From positions 1,364,001 to 1,428,000 of the forward strand of contig CAVSAJ010000001.1 in NCBI GenBank assembly GCA_963725895.1: a DNA stretch of 64,000 bases, written 5' to 3'. Positions 16,896-25,340 of this stretch are shown here, one piece after another. The stretch comes from Bog-473 sp963725895 (lineage in GTDB: Bacteria; Actinomycetota; Acidimicrobiia; Acidimicrobiales; RAAP-2). Numbering within the stretch: position 1 is the stretch's first letter; each line of letters opens with the position of its first letter. The notes below the pieces were generated by a model. That model was not told where the DNA came from, did no database searches, and was given only the letters and a program-made list of their open reading frames with translations. A program made the position numbers and the translations under genes.

Positions 16896-18961
16896 GCACT
16901 GACCTGGTTCAGATCCTTGAAGGAAACACCTTCGTCGTCAGTGACAACACGGGCGACATCGAGGCGTCGCTCACCGATCCGACCGGCCTGTTCTCCTTCG
17001 ATACTAGGTATCTATCGAGATGGATCCTCTCGGCCAACGGTTCGAGACTGAACGCTCTCACGGTGGACGACACTGCATACTACGAGACTCGATTTTTCCT
17101 GGTGCCCGGAACCGGCACGGTCTATGTCGACTCCAAGCTGTCGGTGATCCGAGTGCGGACGGTCGCCGACGGTTTTTATGAGTCGCTGACCTTCCTCAAC
17201 CACCAGGATGATCCGGTGGATCTTGAAATCCGACTGGAGGCGGCCAGCGATTTTGCCGACCTCTTCGAGGTAAAGGACGCCCTAAAGAAGAAGGGCAAGT
17301 ACTACAACCGCATCGAGGATGGCCGCCTCATCCTTGGATACGAGCGCGACACGTACGTCCGAGAGACCCAGGTGGTGGCGGATGAAGCAACCGCCATCGA
17401 TCAGGATGGTGTGGAGTTTTCAATTCAGATCGCACCCCATGGGAGATGGTCGACAGACCTAGCAGTCCTCGTTGATCTGGGTTCAGGAATCGAGATCAAT
17501 CACCCAAAAGCAGCCCACAAGTCGGGACGCAGCGGGTCGGCCAAGGCCCGGGGCCTCGACAAGTGGATTGAGCGCGCCCCCAGCCTGAACTGCAGCTTGG
17601 ACTCGCTCAAGCGCACCTACCAGCGGAGCCTGGTGGACCTTGCCGCATTGCGCTTCTCGACTCTCACCATGCCCAATCACGCGCTGCCGGCTGCAGGCCT
17701 TCCGTGGTTCATGACCTTGTTCGGCCGGGACAGCATCTTCACGAGCTTGCAATCGCTGCCCTTCACTCCAGAACTGGCTGCAACCACGCTTCTGGCACTC
17801 GGGGAGCGTCAGGGTACCGTGATCGACGACTTTCGCGACGAGGACCCGGGTCGTGTCCTGCACGAGATGCGCTACGGGGAGATGACGGCATTCGAAGAGC
17901 GTCCCCACTCGCCCTATTACGGATGTGCCGATGCCACGCCCCTCTATGTCGTTCTCCTCGATGAGTACGAACGCTGGACCGGCGACACCAAGCTCGTACG
18001 TAGCCTCGAGTTCGAGGCCCGTGCCGCCATCAACTGGATCGACGAGTACGCCGACCTCCAGGGGAACGGCTACCTGTCCTATCAACGCCGGAACGAGAAG
18101 ACCGGCCTCGAGAACCAGTGCTGGAAGGACTCCTGGGACTCGATCTCCTATCGGGACGGCACGCTTCCGGGGCTCCCGAGGGCGACCTGTGAGCTGCAGG
18201 GGTACGCCTATGACGCAAAGGTGCGGGGTGCCCGCCTGGCACGCCAGGTCTGGCACGACCCCGCCTACGCCGACCAGCTCGAACACCAGGCGGCCATCCT
18301 CAAGCGTCGGTTCAATCGGGACTTTTGGGTGAAAGACGGCGGGTACTTCGCCATCGCACTCGAATCAGACGGTCGCCAAGTGGACGCACTCACCTCCAAC
18401 ATTGGCCATCTGTTATGGAGTGGCATTGTCGACAAGTCCAAGGCGGCCGCGGTAGTTCGGCACCTCATGGGTCCACGCATGTTCAGCGGCTGGGGTATCC
18501 GAACTATGGCGCAGGGAGAGGGTCGCTATAACCCGATCGGATACCACGTAGGCACCGTCTGGCCGTTCGACAATTCGTTCATCGCGTGGGGGTTGAGGCG
18601 CTATGGGTTCAAACGGGAGGCGGCAGCCGTAGCTGCGGGGATCCTCCAAGCAGCGAACTGCTTCGACGGGCGACTTCCGGAGGCTTTCGGCGGATACGAG
18701 CGTGAGGTAACCCAATACCCGGTTCAGTACCCCACGGCCTGCAGTCCTCAGGCGTGGTCAACTGGTGCCCCGCTGCTCTTGATCCGCACAATGCTGGGTC
18801 TCGAGCCCGTTGGCGACCACCTGATCGTTGACCCTGTCCTGCCAGCTGAGATTGAGCACTTAGAACTGCTCGACATTCCCGGAAGGTGGGGGAAGATCGA
18901 CGCCTTTGGTCGAGGTCTCGTTGACGTCGCGAATCCACGGTCGCTCAAGCGGACGCGCTAG
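16892..18961 (+). CDS. Amylo-alpha-1,6-glucosidase / glycogen-debranching-type protein
   Basis: 689 residues. The N-terminal beta domain (1-210; LEGNTFVVSDNTGDIEASL, GLFSFDTRYLSRW) is the family's N-terminal module; residues 260-680 form an (alpha/alpha)6 barrel. Barrel motifs: GLPWFMTLFGRDSIFTSLQS, RVLHEMRYGEMTAFEERPH, YYGCADATPLYVVLLDEY, NQCWKDSWDSISYRDG and GTVWPFDNSFIAWGLRRYG. The length (about 690) is typical of the actinobacterial members. These enzymes are annotated as debranching or trehalose/glucan-related hydrolases; the exact substrate is not evident. No signal peptide. It forms an operon with the SCP2-like gene, an odd pairing. Confidence 0.88.
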   Translation: MSTDLVQILEGNTFVVSDNTGDIEASLTDPTGLFSFDTRYLSRWILSANGSRLNALTVDDTAYYETRFFLVPGTGTVYVDSKLSVIRVRTVADGFYESLTFLNHQDDPVDLEIRLEAASDFADLFEVKDALKKKGKYYNRIEDGRLILGYERDTYVRETQVVADEATAIDQDGVEFSIQIAPHGRWSTDLAVLVDLGSGIEINHPKAAHKSGRSGSAKARGLDKWIERAPSLNCSLDSLKRTYQRSLVDLAALRFSTLTMPNHALPAAGLPWFMTLFGRDSIFTSLQSLPFTPELAATTLLALGERQGTVIDDFRDEDPGRVLHEMRYGEMTAFEERPHSPYYGCADATPLYVVLLDEYERWTGDTKLVRSLEFEARAAINWIDEYADLQGNGYLSYQRRNEKTGLENQCWKDSWDSISYRDGTLPGLPRATCELQGYAYDAKVRGARLARQVWHDPAYADQLEHQAAILKRRFNRDFWVKDGGYFAIALESDGRQVDALTSNIGHLLWSGIVDKSKAAAVVRHLMGPRMFSGWGIRTMAQGEGRYNPIGYHVGTVWPFDNSFIAWGLRRYGFKREAAAVAAGILQAANCFDGRLPEAFGGYEREVTQYPVQYPTACSPQAWSTGAPLLLIRTMLGLEPVGDHLIVDPVLPAEIEHLELLDIPGRWGKIDAFGRGLVDVANPRSLKRTR

Positions 18962-19061
18962 ATCTCGCCGATTGCTGGGAAGCGAAAGCGAATCGCCTAG
19001 TGCCCGTGAGGTGCCCATGGTTCGCAGACAGCAAGTGGTTAGGCGCTCTGAGCTGGGGAAA

Positions 19062-19096
19062 GCTCCGGGGTGAGATTCGAACTCTCAACCGAGCGG
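19062..19096 (-). repeat. Diverged att-like tRNA-Asn 3'-end copy
   Basis: 35 bases matching the tRNA-Asn 3' end with a one-base gap and a few substitutions (GGGGTGAGATTCGAA against GGGGGAGAGACTCGAA; ACCGAGCGG against ACCTAGCGG). A related end segment follows on the right (ATGACCACTGTCTCCACTCA). It is probably an older integration boundary between the units carrying the debranching enzyme and the HicA-like operon. Confidence 0.7.
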
Positions 19097-19232
19097 CCCC
19101 AGGAGGAGGACTCTTACCAGCACCCTCCCGAAGAGTCCCTACTAAACAATCGTGCGCGGTGTCGCAGATGGCCGCTCATGACCACTGTCTCCACTCATTC
19201 GCGCACGAGTCGCACACGGTATTTGAGCTTCA

Positions 19233-19715
19233 TCAAGATTCAGACTTCGCACCACTTGGCTCTCCCCAACGAGCGTCCCCGAAATCTCGCACGACGGGTG
19301 CGCCAAAGTAGTACTGGGCGAGCCGGAGCACCTGTGTGTCATCAAGGTGATCGATGTCAATCCGTATGTCCGCCACCACTTTGGCGGCAACGTCCGGACG
19401 GTGCTTCTCGACGTATGCCACCCAGTGGTGAGACGCATTCGCCTTGCCTTTGCCGTGTCCGAACAACAGAATCGCCCCGGCCGTTGCCAGGTGATCGGTT
19501 ACCTCGCGCCAGTACGCCGAGCTGTCCTCTTCAGAGGCACCCTTGGGATTCCCCCCGAAATGGTGCACCTTGTGGTAATGACCCCTCGGGTCAGTGGCGA
19601 CAATATGCTCCGGCACTTCACCGGGCGACGCGTCGGTGGCATAGATCGCGGTCTCGTGAAAGTCGATGACTGCGACAACGTTCTTACCCCGTACAAGTTC
19701 GATGTCCTCGACCAT
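19233..19715 (-). CDS. eRF1-like 'translational machinery protein' family member
   Basis: 160 residues: VVAVIDFHETAIYATD, then HYHKVHHFGGNPKGASEED, then LATAGAILLFGHGKGKANAS and HLDDTQVLRLAQYYFGAP. This order (short strand with a DH/DF motif, His-rich loop, 'GPG/GHGKGK' loop, DH..T..QL...A..YF end) resembles bacterial proteins related to eukaryotic release factor 1 domain 3, annotated as translational machinery proteins. It starts two bases after the stop of the HicA-like gene, so they form an operon. The unit sits alone between att copies at 19062 and 20169. The family call is by pattern only. Confidence 0.6.
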   Translation of the reverse strand: MVEDIELVRGKNVVAVIDFHETAIYATDASPGEVPEHIVATDPRGHYHKVHHFGGNPKGASEEDSSAYWREVTDHLATAGAILLFGHGKGKANASHHWVAYVEKHRPDVAAKVVADIRIDIDHLDDTQVLRLAQYYFGAPVVRDFGDARWGEPSGAKSES

Positions 19716-19717
19716 GG

Positions 19718-20026
19718 TCAGATCTCTTGGCCTTTGGCTTCGAACTTGTCCACGACGGCCCTATATCCAGCACTCGTCAACATCCGACGCAGATCGATGA
19801 CCTGTTGCAGATCGATGTCCTTGTGCTTCGGAGGGGTGAGCACCTCGGTCTCGGTCCCAACGGTAACCACGTACTTGCCGTCGTGTTGCCGTTCGACTGA
19901 TCCAACGGCTTCCAGCAAGGACAGCACGTCCGGCCATTCAATGTTATGGCTCGTCGGGTGCTGGAAAATCCGAAGGAGCGTGTTGCGATGGTGGCTGCTC
20001 AGGTGCTCCAATCCTTGGGCTGACAT
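19718..20026 (-). CDS. HicA-like small protein, first gene of a two-gene operon
   Basis: 102 residues starting MSAQGLEHLSSHHRNTLLRI. The start at 20026 has AGAGGAG five bases upstream; a longer reading from 20116 adds Cys/Arg-rich sequence and is rejected. The body IEWPDVLSLLEAVGSVERQH, then DGKYVVTVGTETEVL and IDLQQVIDLRRMLTSAGY, has the helix-strand-strand-strand-helix order of a small double-stranded RNA-binding fold like HicA, but I see no HicB-type partner. The partner is the eRF1-like gene. Translation control is a reasonable guess; the toxin role is not shown. Confidence 0.6.
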   Translation of the reverse strand: MSAQGLEHLSSHHRNTLLRIFQHPTSHNIEWPDVLSLLEAVGSVERQHDGKYVVTVGTETEVLTPPKHKDIDLQQVIDLRRMLTSAGYRAVVDKFEAKGQEI

Positions 20027-20784
20027 CCAACTCCTCTCACGGGATCGGCCATGGCATCCGTGGCGGGCACACCCTTGTGCCCCGCCCAGCGCCTTCTGGA
20101 GGCTACTCCCAGCCACACGATCGAGAACTAGCGACCAGCCCAGATGTCATCGGGACACGACGACGAAAGCTCCGGGGGAGAGACTCGAACTCTCAACCTA
20201 GCGGGCGCCGTGGACGAAGATCCTGAACAGTACCAACTTTAATAATGCCAGCTCAATCAACATCTCGTCGCACCGCTGTTGACCGCCAATGACCGCAGTT
20301 TTCCAATGCTTCGCAGCGGATCGCGCGCGAAAGTTGACTCTTCCAAAGCTTTCCCACTGAGACGCGAGACTCGTCAACGGACGCCATCGGCGAGCGAGGA
20401 CACGGAGCGCAGCGGAGGCCCGCAGCGTGCCCTTGACGTGTCGGAGGTACTCCAAACCCACAATGAGAGAGGTCGGGCCAACAGGGCCGGCCTGGATGCT
20501 CTCTGGGTCGCCCCGTACGGCCCTCGGAGACATGCCCCACTTGGATATGACGGCGTCAAAGTGGGACACCTCTCCGAGCGCAGATCGCCGAATGCGACGG
20601 TTCTGGCCCAGCGCACGGGGTGCGTCGCCCCGATGATCGCTCCGGGCGTCATCGGCCACCACTTCTGACACCTTGCTTTCGATTGCTACCGGCCCGTGAC
20701 GGCACTACCGTTCGCCCTCAACGGGGGTTGTCCATCCATATTCGCCACCGGGGACACACCCTTGGCCGACAGGAGGAGGGTCCT
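20027..20784. other. 758-base region with the inner att copy and its end segment
   Basis: It contains the tRNA-Asn 3'-end copy (20169-20204) and the related end segment to its right, about 20205-20340 (CCTGAACAGTACCAACTTTA, then GACCGCCAATGACC). No gene is supported: open frames on both strands across 20200-20670 lack a credible start or family features. The last 30 bases hold the Shine-Dalgarno of the next gene (GGAGGAGGG, 20772-20780). Confidence 0.55.
20169..20204 (-). repeat. att-like copy of the tRNA-Asn 3' end (left end of the 22-kb unit)
   Basis: 36 bases identical to 42220-42255, reaching from the acceptor 3' strand through the T-arm into the 3' strand of the anticodon stem (CCGCT reads AGCGG on the plus strand). 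With the intact tRNA at 42221 it bounds a 22-kb segment, the most likely single integrative element of the region. Confidence 0.87.
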
Positions 20785-22602
20785 GTGATCGAGCGCCTGG
20801 GAAGCGGATCCGACGGCAGGGGTCGCCGAGGGCTCCGACGGATGGGGGCGGCGATGGCCGCCGCCTCTGTGATGGTGGGCGGGGTCCTCGCGTTCGGCGT
20901 CGAGGCCGCCGCCGGGTCCGCACCGCTGACCCTCTATGCGGGAGCCGCGGCTGCGGGGTCGGCCAACTGTTCAAGTGTGGGGAACGCCTGCACACTGGCG
21001 ACGGCGTTGGCCGACACGGCGCCGGGCGATGTCGTCGCGTTGGTCACGCCTGGGGTCGAGGGCACCACCTCGACCTACTACTCGGGCGGGTTCTCCATCG
21101 GCACTGCGGGCACCTCGGCCACCTTCCCGGTGGTCATCGAGCCCGCCCCCGGGGTCGCCAGCCCGATCTTGGACGGCGCAAATACAAACACCGTGCTCAC
21201 CGTGACGAACAACATGCACCTGGTGATCGGCGGCGTGACCATCCAGCATGGCAGGGGAACTCTCGGAGGAGGGATCACCAACCGCTCGGGCGGCACCCTG
21301 ACGGTGACGGACTCGACCTTCACGAACAACACCGCCACCTACGACGGTGGGGCCATCGACAACGCGGACAGCGGTTCGGGCACGCTGACGGTGACGGACT
21401 CGACTTTCACGAACAACACCGCCGGCTACGACGGCGGGGCCATCGACAACGGCGACGACAGCGGTTCGGGTACGCTGACGGTGACGGACTCGACCTTCAG
21501 CAACAACACCGCCAGCGGCGAAGGTGGGGCCATCGACAACGGCGACTTCTACGGTTCGGGCACGCTGACGGTGACGGACTCGACCTTCACGGGCAATCAA
21601 GCCGGCGACGGTGGGGCCATCGACAACGGCTACTACGGCGGTTCGGGCACCCTGACGGTGACGGACTCGACCTTCAGCAACAACACCGCCAGCGGCGAAG
21701 GTGGGGCCATCGACAACGGCGACTCCAGCGGTTCGGGCACGCTGACGGTGACGGACTCGACTTTCACGAACAACACCGCCGGCTACGACGGCGGGGCCAT
21801 CGACAACGGCGACGACAGCGGTTCGGGTACGCTGACGGTGACGGACTCGACCTTCACAAACAACACCGCCAGCTACGACGGTGGGGCCATCGACAACGGC
21901 GACCCCAACGACGGCGGCACGGGGACTGTGGTAGCCGCCGCCGACATCTTCGCCGGTAGCTGTCTGCAAGGGACAGGCACATGGACCGACGACGGCTACA
22001 ACGTGGGCACGGACACCTCGTGCCAACACGGCGGGACCGGTGATGCCACCTCGGCCACCCTGGCCAGCGAGTTGGGCCCCTTGGCCGACAACGGGGGGCC
22101 GACCCAGACCATGCTGTTGTTGCCCGGCAACCCGGCCAGCGGCCTGATCCCCAATGGCTCAGGGGTGCTCTGCCCCATAGCGGCCGACCAGACCGGCGCG
22201 CCCAGCCCGACGTATGGATGGTGCAACGCCGGGGCGCTCCAACCCCATCCGCTGATCAAGAAGGTGACCTACGGCGGCACGGCCTCGGCGCCCAAACTCA
22301 CCGTGAAGGGGTCGGGTTTTGGGACGGTAGCCAACCTCGGCCCGGCCATTGCGTCGTGCGGGGGCGCCGGGGCCGGTTCGGACTACCCGATCACCTTGTA
22401 TGTCTCCGATGTCACCCGGAGCTGGAACGCAGGGAACTCCGAGTTCTGTAATCACATCGGCTTGTTCGTCACCAAATACTCGAACACCAAGATCATCTTC
22501 CATTTCGGGTCGACCCTGGCCAGCTACGGCGGACTCCATGCCGGTGACCACCTCACGCTGACCGTGCTCGGCGCCACAATCACGAGCACCGCCTCGCTCT
22601 AA
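20785..22602 (+). CDS. Secreted right-handed beta-helix repeat protein (choice-of-anchor type)
   Basis: 605 residues from a GTG with GGAGGAGGG just upstream. A signal peptide (MGAAMAAASVMVGGVLAFGV) precedes a beta-helix. Residues about 170-375 hold seven near-identical 29-30-residue repeats, GTLTVTDSTFTNNTA...DGGAIDNGDDSGS, of the polymorphic-membrane-protein/right-handed helix kind. Next come LGPLADNGGPTQTMLLLPGN, the mark of the choice-of-anchor Q domain, and a C-terminal beta domain (KLTVKGSGFGTVANLG) resembling IPT. It is probably a surface or adhesion protein. Repeat number may vary between strains. Confidence 0.8.
   Translation: MIERLGSGSDGRGRRGLRRMGAAMAAASVMVGGVLAFGVEAAAGSAPLTLYAGAAAAGSANCSSVGNACTLATALADTAPGDVVALVTPGVEGTTSTYYSGGFSIGTAGTSATFPVVIEPAPGVASPILDGANTNTVLTVTNNMHLVIGGVTIQHGRGTLGGGITNRSGGTLTVTDSTFTNNTATYDGGAIDNADSGSGTLTVTDSTFTNNTAGYDGGAIDNGDDSGSGTLTVTDSTFSNNTASGEGGAIDNGDFYGSGTLTVTDSTFTGNQAGDGGAIDNGYYGGSGTLTVTDSTFSNNTASGEGGAIDNGDSSGSGTLTVTDSTFTNNTAGYDGGAIDNGDDSGSGTLTVTDSTFTNNTASYDGGAIDNGDPNDGGTGTVVAAADIFAGSCLQGTGTWTDDGYNVGTDTSCQHGGTGDATSATLASELGPLADNGGPTQTMLLLPGNPASGLIPNGSGVLCPIAADQTGAPSPTYGWCNAGALQPHPLIKKVTYGGTASAPKLTVKGSGFGTVANLGPAIASCGGAGAGSDYPITLYVSDVTRSWNAGNSEFCNHIGLFVTKYSNTKIIFHFGSTLASYGGLHAGDHLTLTVLGATITSTASL
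21290..21905 (+). repeat. Seven tandem coding repeats of about 87-90 bases
   Basis: Within the beta-helix gene, the block GGCACGCTGACGGTGACGGA followed by a TTCAC/AGCAAC...GGGGCCATCGACAAC segment recurs seven times with few changes. The first and last units are slightly divergent and the fourth is one codon shorter. Identity at DNA level is high even at third positions, suggesting recent expansion or homogenisation. Confidence 0.9.
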
Positions 22603-22764
22603 TGCGCAACGCCCGATCACAACTCCCTGAGTAGGGCCAGCGTGGCGTTCATGGCACCGTTGGCCACCGCAGGTGTCCCATAACGCGCGTGCCTCAATCT
22701 GCCTGAGGGTGTCTCCGTTCGGGGCGGTGGGACGCTTCCGAGGTTCTCGGGCCTCAGCCAGAAT

Positions 22765-23553
22765 GTGAGGGTGGGGCGACCAGACGACATCAGGCTCTCG
22801 TTCAACGAAGTGGCGGACATCTACGACAAGGTGCGGCCTTCGTATCCCGCTGGACTCTTCGACGTGCTCTTTCAGATGCTGCCGTCGCAGCCCGAAATCG
22901 TAGAGGTGGGTCCGGGAACGGGCCAAGCCACGAAGGATCTCCTTGCCCGAGGAGCATCGGTGCTCGCCATAGAGATTGGTCCGGTGACGGCTGCCAAGTT
23001 GCGCTCGAACCTTCTTTCAGATCGGCTAAATGTCCGCGTCGGTGATTTCGAAGTGATGGAGATCGCAGCCAAAGAGGCTGACGCCGTATTCTCCGCTACC
23101 GCCTTTCACTGGATCGCCTTAGGGGCGCAGACGGATCGACCCGCTGCGATTCTGCGACCAGGAGGCATCGTGGCGATCGTCGATTTGATCCAAGTTGACT
23201 CGCCCGAGGATAAGGGCTTCTTCGCCGCCGCTCAGCCGATCTATGAACGACATGGCCAGGGTCACACTGGACCCCGAGCACCCACTCGTGGAAGCGTCGA
23301 CCCGAGGATCCGAGCGGTGCTGGACTCAGATCCTCGATTCGATTGCGTTGAGGTCCACCGCTTTGACTGGGACCAGACATACAGTGCCTCGGACTACCGA
23401 AACCTGATGCTCTCGTACTCGGGCACTCAGATGATGGAGCAGTCAGAGCGAGTTGGGCTGCTCGACGAGATGGAGTCCTTCATCCGGAGCGATTTCGGCG
23501 GTGTCGTTACGAGGCCGCTCGTCGCCACCCTCACGACCGCCACGCTTCGTTGA
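22765..23553 (+). CDS. Class I SAM-dependent methyltransferase
   Basis: 262 residues. The SAM-binding motif I is IVEVGPGTGQATKDLLARGA, followed by the acidic end of strand 2 (VLAIEIGP), DAVFSATAFHWIAL (motif with the FHW typical of UbiE/trans-aconitate-type enzymes) and AAILRPGGIVAIVDLI. The N-terminal FNEVADIYDKVRPSYPAGL is the usual opening of this subfamily. Substrate unknown. Starts with GTG; another GTG two codons downstream is possible. Stand-alone cargo gene. Confidence 0.85.
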   Translation: MRVGRPDDIRLSFNEVADIYDKVRPSYPAGLFDVLFQMLPSQPEIVEVGPGTGQATKDLLARGASVLAIEIGPVTAAKLRSNLLSDRLNVRVGDFEVMEIAAKEADAVFSATAFHWIALGAQTDRPAAILRPGGIVAIVDLIQVDSPEDKGFFAAAQPIYERHGQGHTGPRAPTRGSVDPRIRAVLDSDPRFDCVEVHRFDWDQTYSASDYRNLMLSYSGTQMMEQSERVGLLDEMESFIRSDFGGVVTRPLVATLTTATLR

Positions 23554-23732
23554 CGCTAGACCGCCACATCTGACCTGTCCCAGTACGCCGGAGGTAGGGC
23601 ATTGGAGTTGATGCTGCAGCGTGCCCCGGAATGCCGAGTCGGTTGCTTGTTCTGGCCCGGATCGAGGAGCATCGGCCGTCAGCAAACGCCGATGCTCTCC
23701 GTGCGGACACAGGCGGGGCGTACACTCGAACC

Positions 23733-24050
23733 GTGGCCCTTACGACCGAGACCGACTTCAGCGATCCCGAGCCGGGACGGATCGCAGCCGCCATCAACGA
23801 TCTTCTGGTTCGGTATGGCTACCCAGCGGAGCGGGTCGATAGCTGGTGGAATGACTCGGCGTACGAGGCGCTTGGCGGCCGAACGCCCACCGCTGCGTGG
23901 TTGAGTGGCGACTACCGCTCCGTCTGGAACCTGTTGCGAGCCGCTTATGCCGCATCAGAGGACGCCGCCAAGCGGCTGGCCAACGATTCTTCGCATACAG
24001 CCATGATCGAACGAAGGATCGCGGAGCTCGAACAGCGCTACGGCTCGTGA
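23733..24050 (+). CDS. Small protein resembling Xre/MbcA/ParS antitoxin-like domains
   Basis: 105 residues from a GTG. The central part RYGYPAERVDSWWNDSAYEA, then LGGRTPTAAWLSGDYRSVWN, follows the pattern of the toxin-binding domain of Xre/MbcA-type antitoxins (W..N......G.TP...L..G....V...L), but the usual partner (a RES toxin) is not recognisable. Another small ORF follows ten bases later (24061). Function not assigned; an antitoxin is a hypothesis. Confidence 0.5.
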   Translation: MALTTETDFSDPEPGRIAAAINDLLVRYGYPAERVDSWWNDSAYEALGGRTPTAAWLSGDYRSVWNLLRAAYAASEDAAKRLANDSSHTAMIERRIAELEQRYGS

Positions 24051-24060
24051 TCCTCGTTTC

Positions 24061-24318
24061 GTGCCTCTGAGGGATACGAGGGCTCCCCGCGATTGGGCGA
24101 TAGCAGCCCGACCGACCGACGAGATCTGGCAGCGGGTGCATCTCTGGCTCGTCGGAGCAGGTACTGAGTCGTACAGGGCGCCGAGCGTCCCGGATGAGAG
24201 CCGATCTAACCGACCCAACTACGAGGTGCGGACAGTCCAGGTCCCAGACACCTCGGTGGTAGTCGAGTACCTCCACATCTACAACGGTGACTTCGTGGAC
24301 CTCCTCACCGTCGAATAG
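24061..24318 (+). CDS. Small hypothetical protein after the antitoxin-like gene
   Basis: 85 residues from a GTG: VPLRDTRAPRDWAIAARPTD ... VVVEYLHIYNGDFVDLLTVE. I do not recognise a family. It starts ten bases after the antitoxin-like ORF, so the two may be a pair; size fits a toxin, but no catalytic motif is clear. Confidence 0.4.
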   Translation: MPLRDTRAPRDWAIAARPTDEIWQRVHLWLVGAGTESYRAPSVPDESRSNRPNYEVRTVQVPDTSVVVEYLHIYNGDFVDLLTVE

Positions 24319-24413
24319 AGCAGGAACTACGCGTCCCCTACCGCCGGCACGGTAGGACACTTCGGCCACGAGTGGGGCAGTCGGATTGCTGCCTCCCGGG
24401 TCCCTTTTAAAAA

Positions 24414-24428
24414 AAGGGGGTATCCATA
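24414..24428 (+). repeat. Left arm of a 15-base inverted repeat around the ICMT gene
   Basis: AAGGGGGTATCCATA here and its exact reverse complement TATGGATACCCCCTT at 25158-25172 enclose one gene (24537-25130), 730 bases apart. A poly-A run precedes it, and CCCTTTT (24402-24408) with AAAAGGG (24412-24418) also forms a local hairpin. No transposase is present, so this could be a small non-autonomous element or recombination footprint. Confidence 0.5.
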
Positions 24429-24536
24429 CAACCGGAGACACCCTGGTCAAGAGATCGCCGACTCAAGATGCCGAGACCTCATCCCGTGGGTGATCGAGGG
24501 TCGAGTGCCGACAAATGAGCTGAGCCGGACACACTG

Positions 24537-25130
24537 TTGCTGGTGTCCTACGTGTTCAGCCATCCTCCTGCCGCTGTCGCGTTTGTCGCGACATTGGCCG
24601 TCTGGTTCTTAGGAGAACGAGTACTCACTATCCGCGACTGGCGATCAGGGGCCCTCAAGACCAAGCAGGATGCCGGCTCCACGATCTGGATCGTCGTCTG
24701 TGTCGTGGTCGGTATGTGCGGCGGCTTCGCTGTGGCCTCGACCAGCTTCACCAAGCTCCCAGCCCCTGGTGTGTGGTTGGTTCTCGGACTGGCGGTCGCT
24801 TGGGCAGGAATACTGTTGCGCTTCTGGGCCGTGCTCACCCTGGGCCGGAGCTTCACCACAAAGGTCATGGTCCGCCACGAGCAGACGGTGGCCACCGCCG
24901 GGCCGTACCGGTGGGTGCGTCACCCCTCCTACCTTGGATTGCTGGCCATCTTCTTCGGCATCGGCCTCGCCCTGGGCAACCTTGCCGCCGCCGTCGTGAT
25001 GGTTGCGGTGCCCACCGTGGGCCTGGTCAAGCGGATCACGGTGGAGGAGGCCGCTCTCCGCGAGGAGATCGGAGCCAGTTACGCGGAGTACTGCAACGAC
25101 CGGGCCCGCCTCGTGCCCGGCATCTGGTAG
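24537..25130 (+). CDS. Isoprenylcysteine carboxyl methyltransferase (ICMT) family membrane protein
   Basis: 197 residues with four to five membrane helices. The C-terminal half has the family signature: LRFWAVLTLGRSFTTKV, then VATAGPYRWVRHPSYLGLL and VEEAALREEIGASYAEYC (R-H-P-x-Y and E-E..L), which binds S-adenosylmethionine. The bacterial relatives methylate unknown substrates. The start is uncertain (TTG 24537 or GTG 24543). It is flanked by the 15-base inverted repeat. Confidence 0.83.
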   Translation: MLVSYVFSHPPAAVAFVATLAVWFLGERVLTIRDWRSGALKTKQDAGSTIWIVVCVVVGMCGGFAVASTSFTKLPAPGVWLVLGLAVAWAGILLRFWAVLTLGRSFTTKVMVRHEQTVATAGPYRWVRHPSYLGLLAIFFGIGLALGNLAAAVVMVAVPTVGLVKRITVEEAALREEIGASYAEYCNDRARLVPGIW

Positions 25131-25157
25131 CGGCGATGACGGCAAGAGCTCCGCTTA

Positions 25158-25172
25158 TATGGATACCCCCTT
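25158..25172 (-). repeat. Right arm of the 15-base inverted repeat
   Basis: TATGGATACCCCCTT, the perfect reverse complement of 24414-24428. It lies 27 bases after the ICMT stop. Confidence 0.5.
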
Positions 25173-25340
25173 CTAAGAATGCGATTGCTCACCTGATTCC
25201 AGGTGCTCGGGGTGCCCAGTTCGCCCGGCTGGGGTGACACCCTGCGGCACCATGGGGCAGGGCGCGAACCATCCTGGACGGAGCAGCGTCAATAAGGGTG
25301 TCGGTACGTCGGCCCACGAAATCACACAGCGAGGCATTGG

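Noticed and set aside
19062..20204. Att copies read as complete tRNA genes
   Set aside because: Only the T-arm and acceptor 3' strand are present; D-arm, anticodon loop and acceptor 5' strand are missing.
20198..20671. Minus-strand ORF just after the att copy
   Set aside because: It starts in the end segment without an RBS and shows no domain; its end resembles the end of another open frame only because the DNA segments are related.
21290..21905. Regular tandem repeats that could be taken for a CRISPR array
   Set aside because: The repeats are 87-90 bases, in frame, and translate to a coherent beta-helix repeat; there are no unique spacers.
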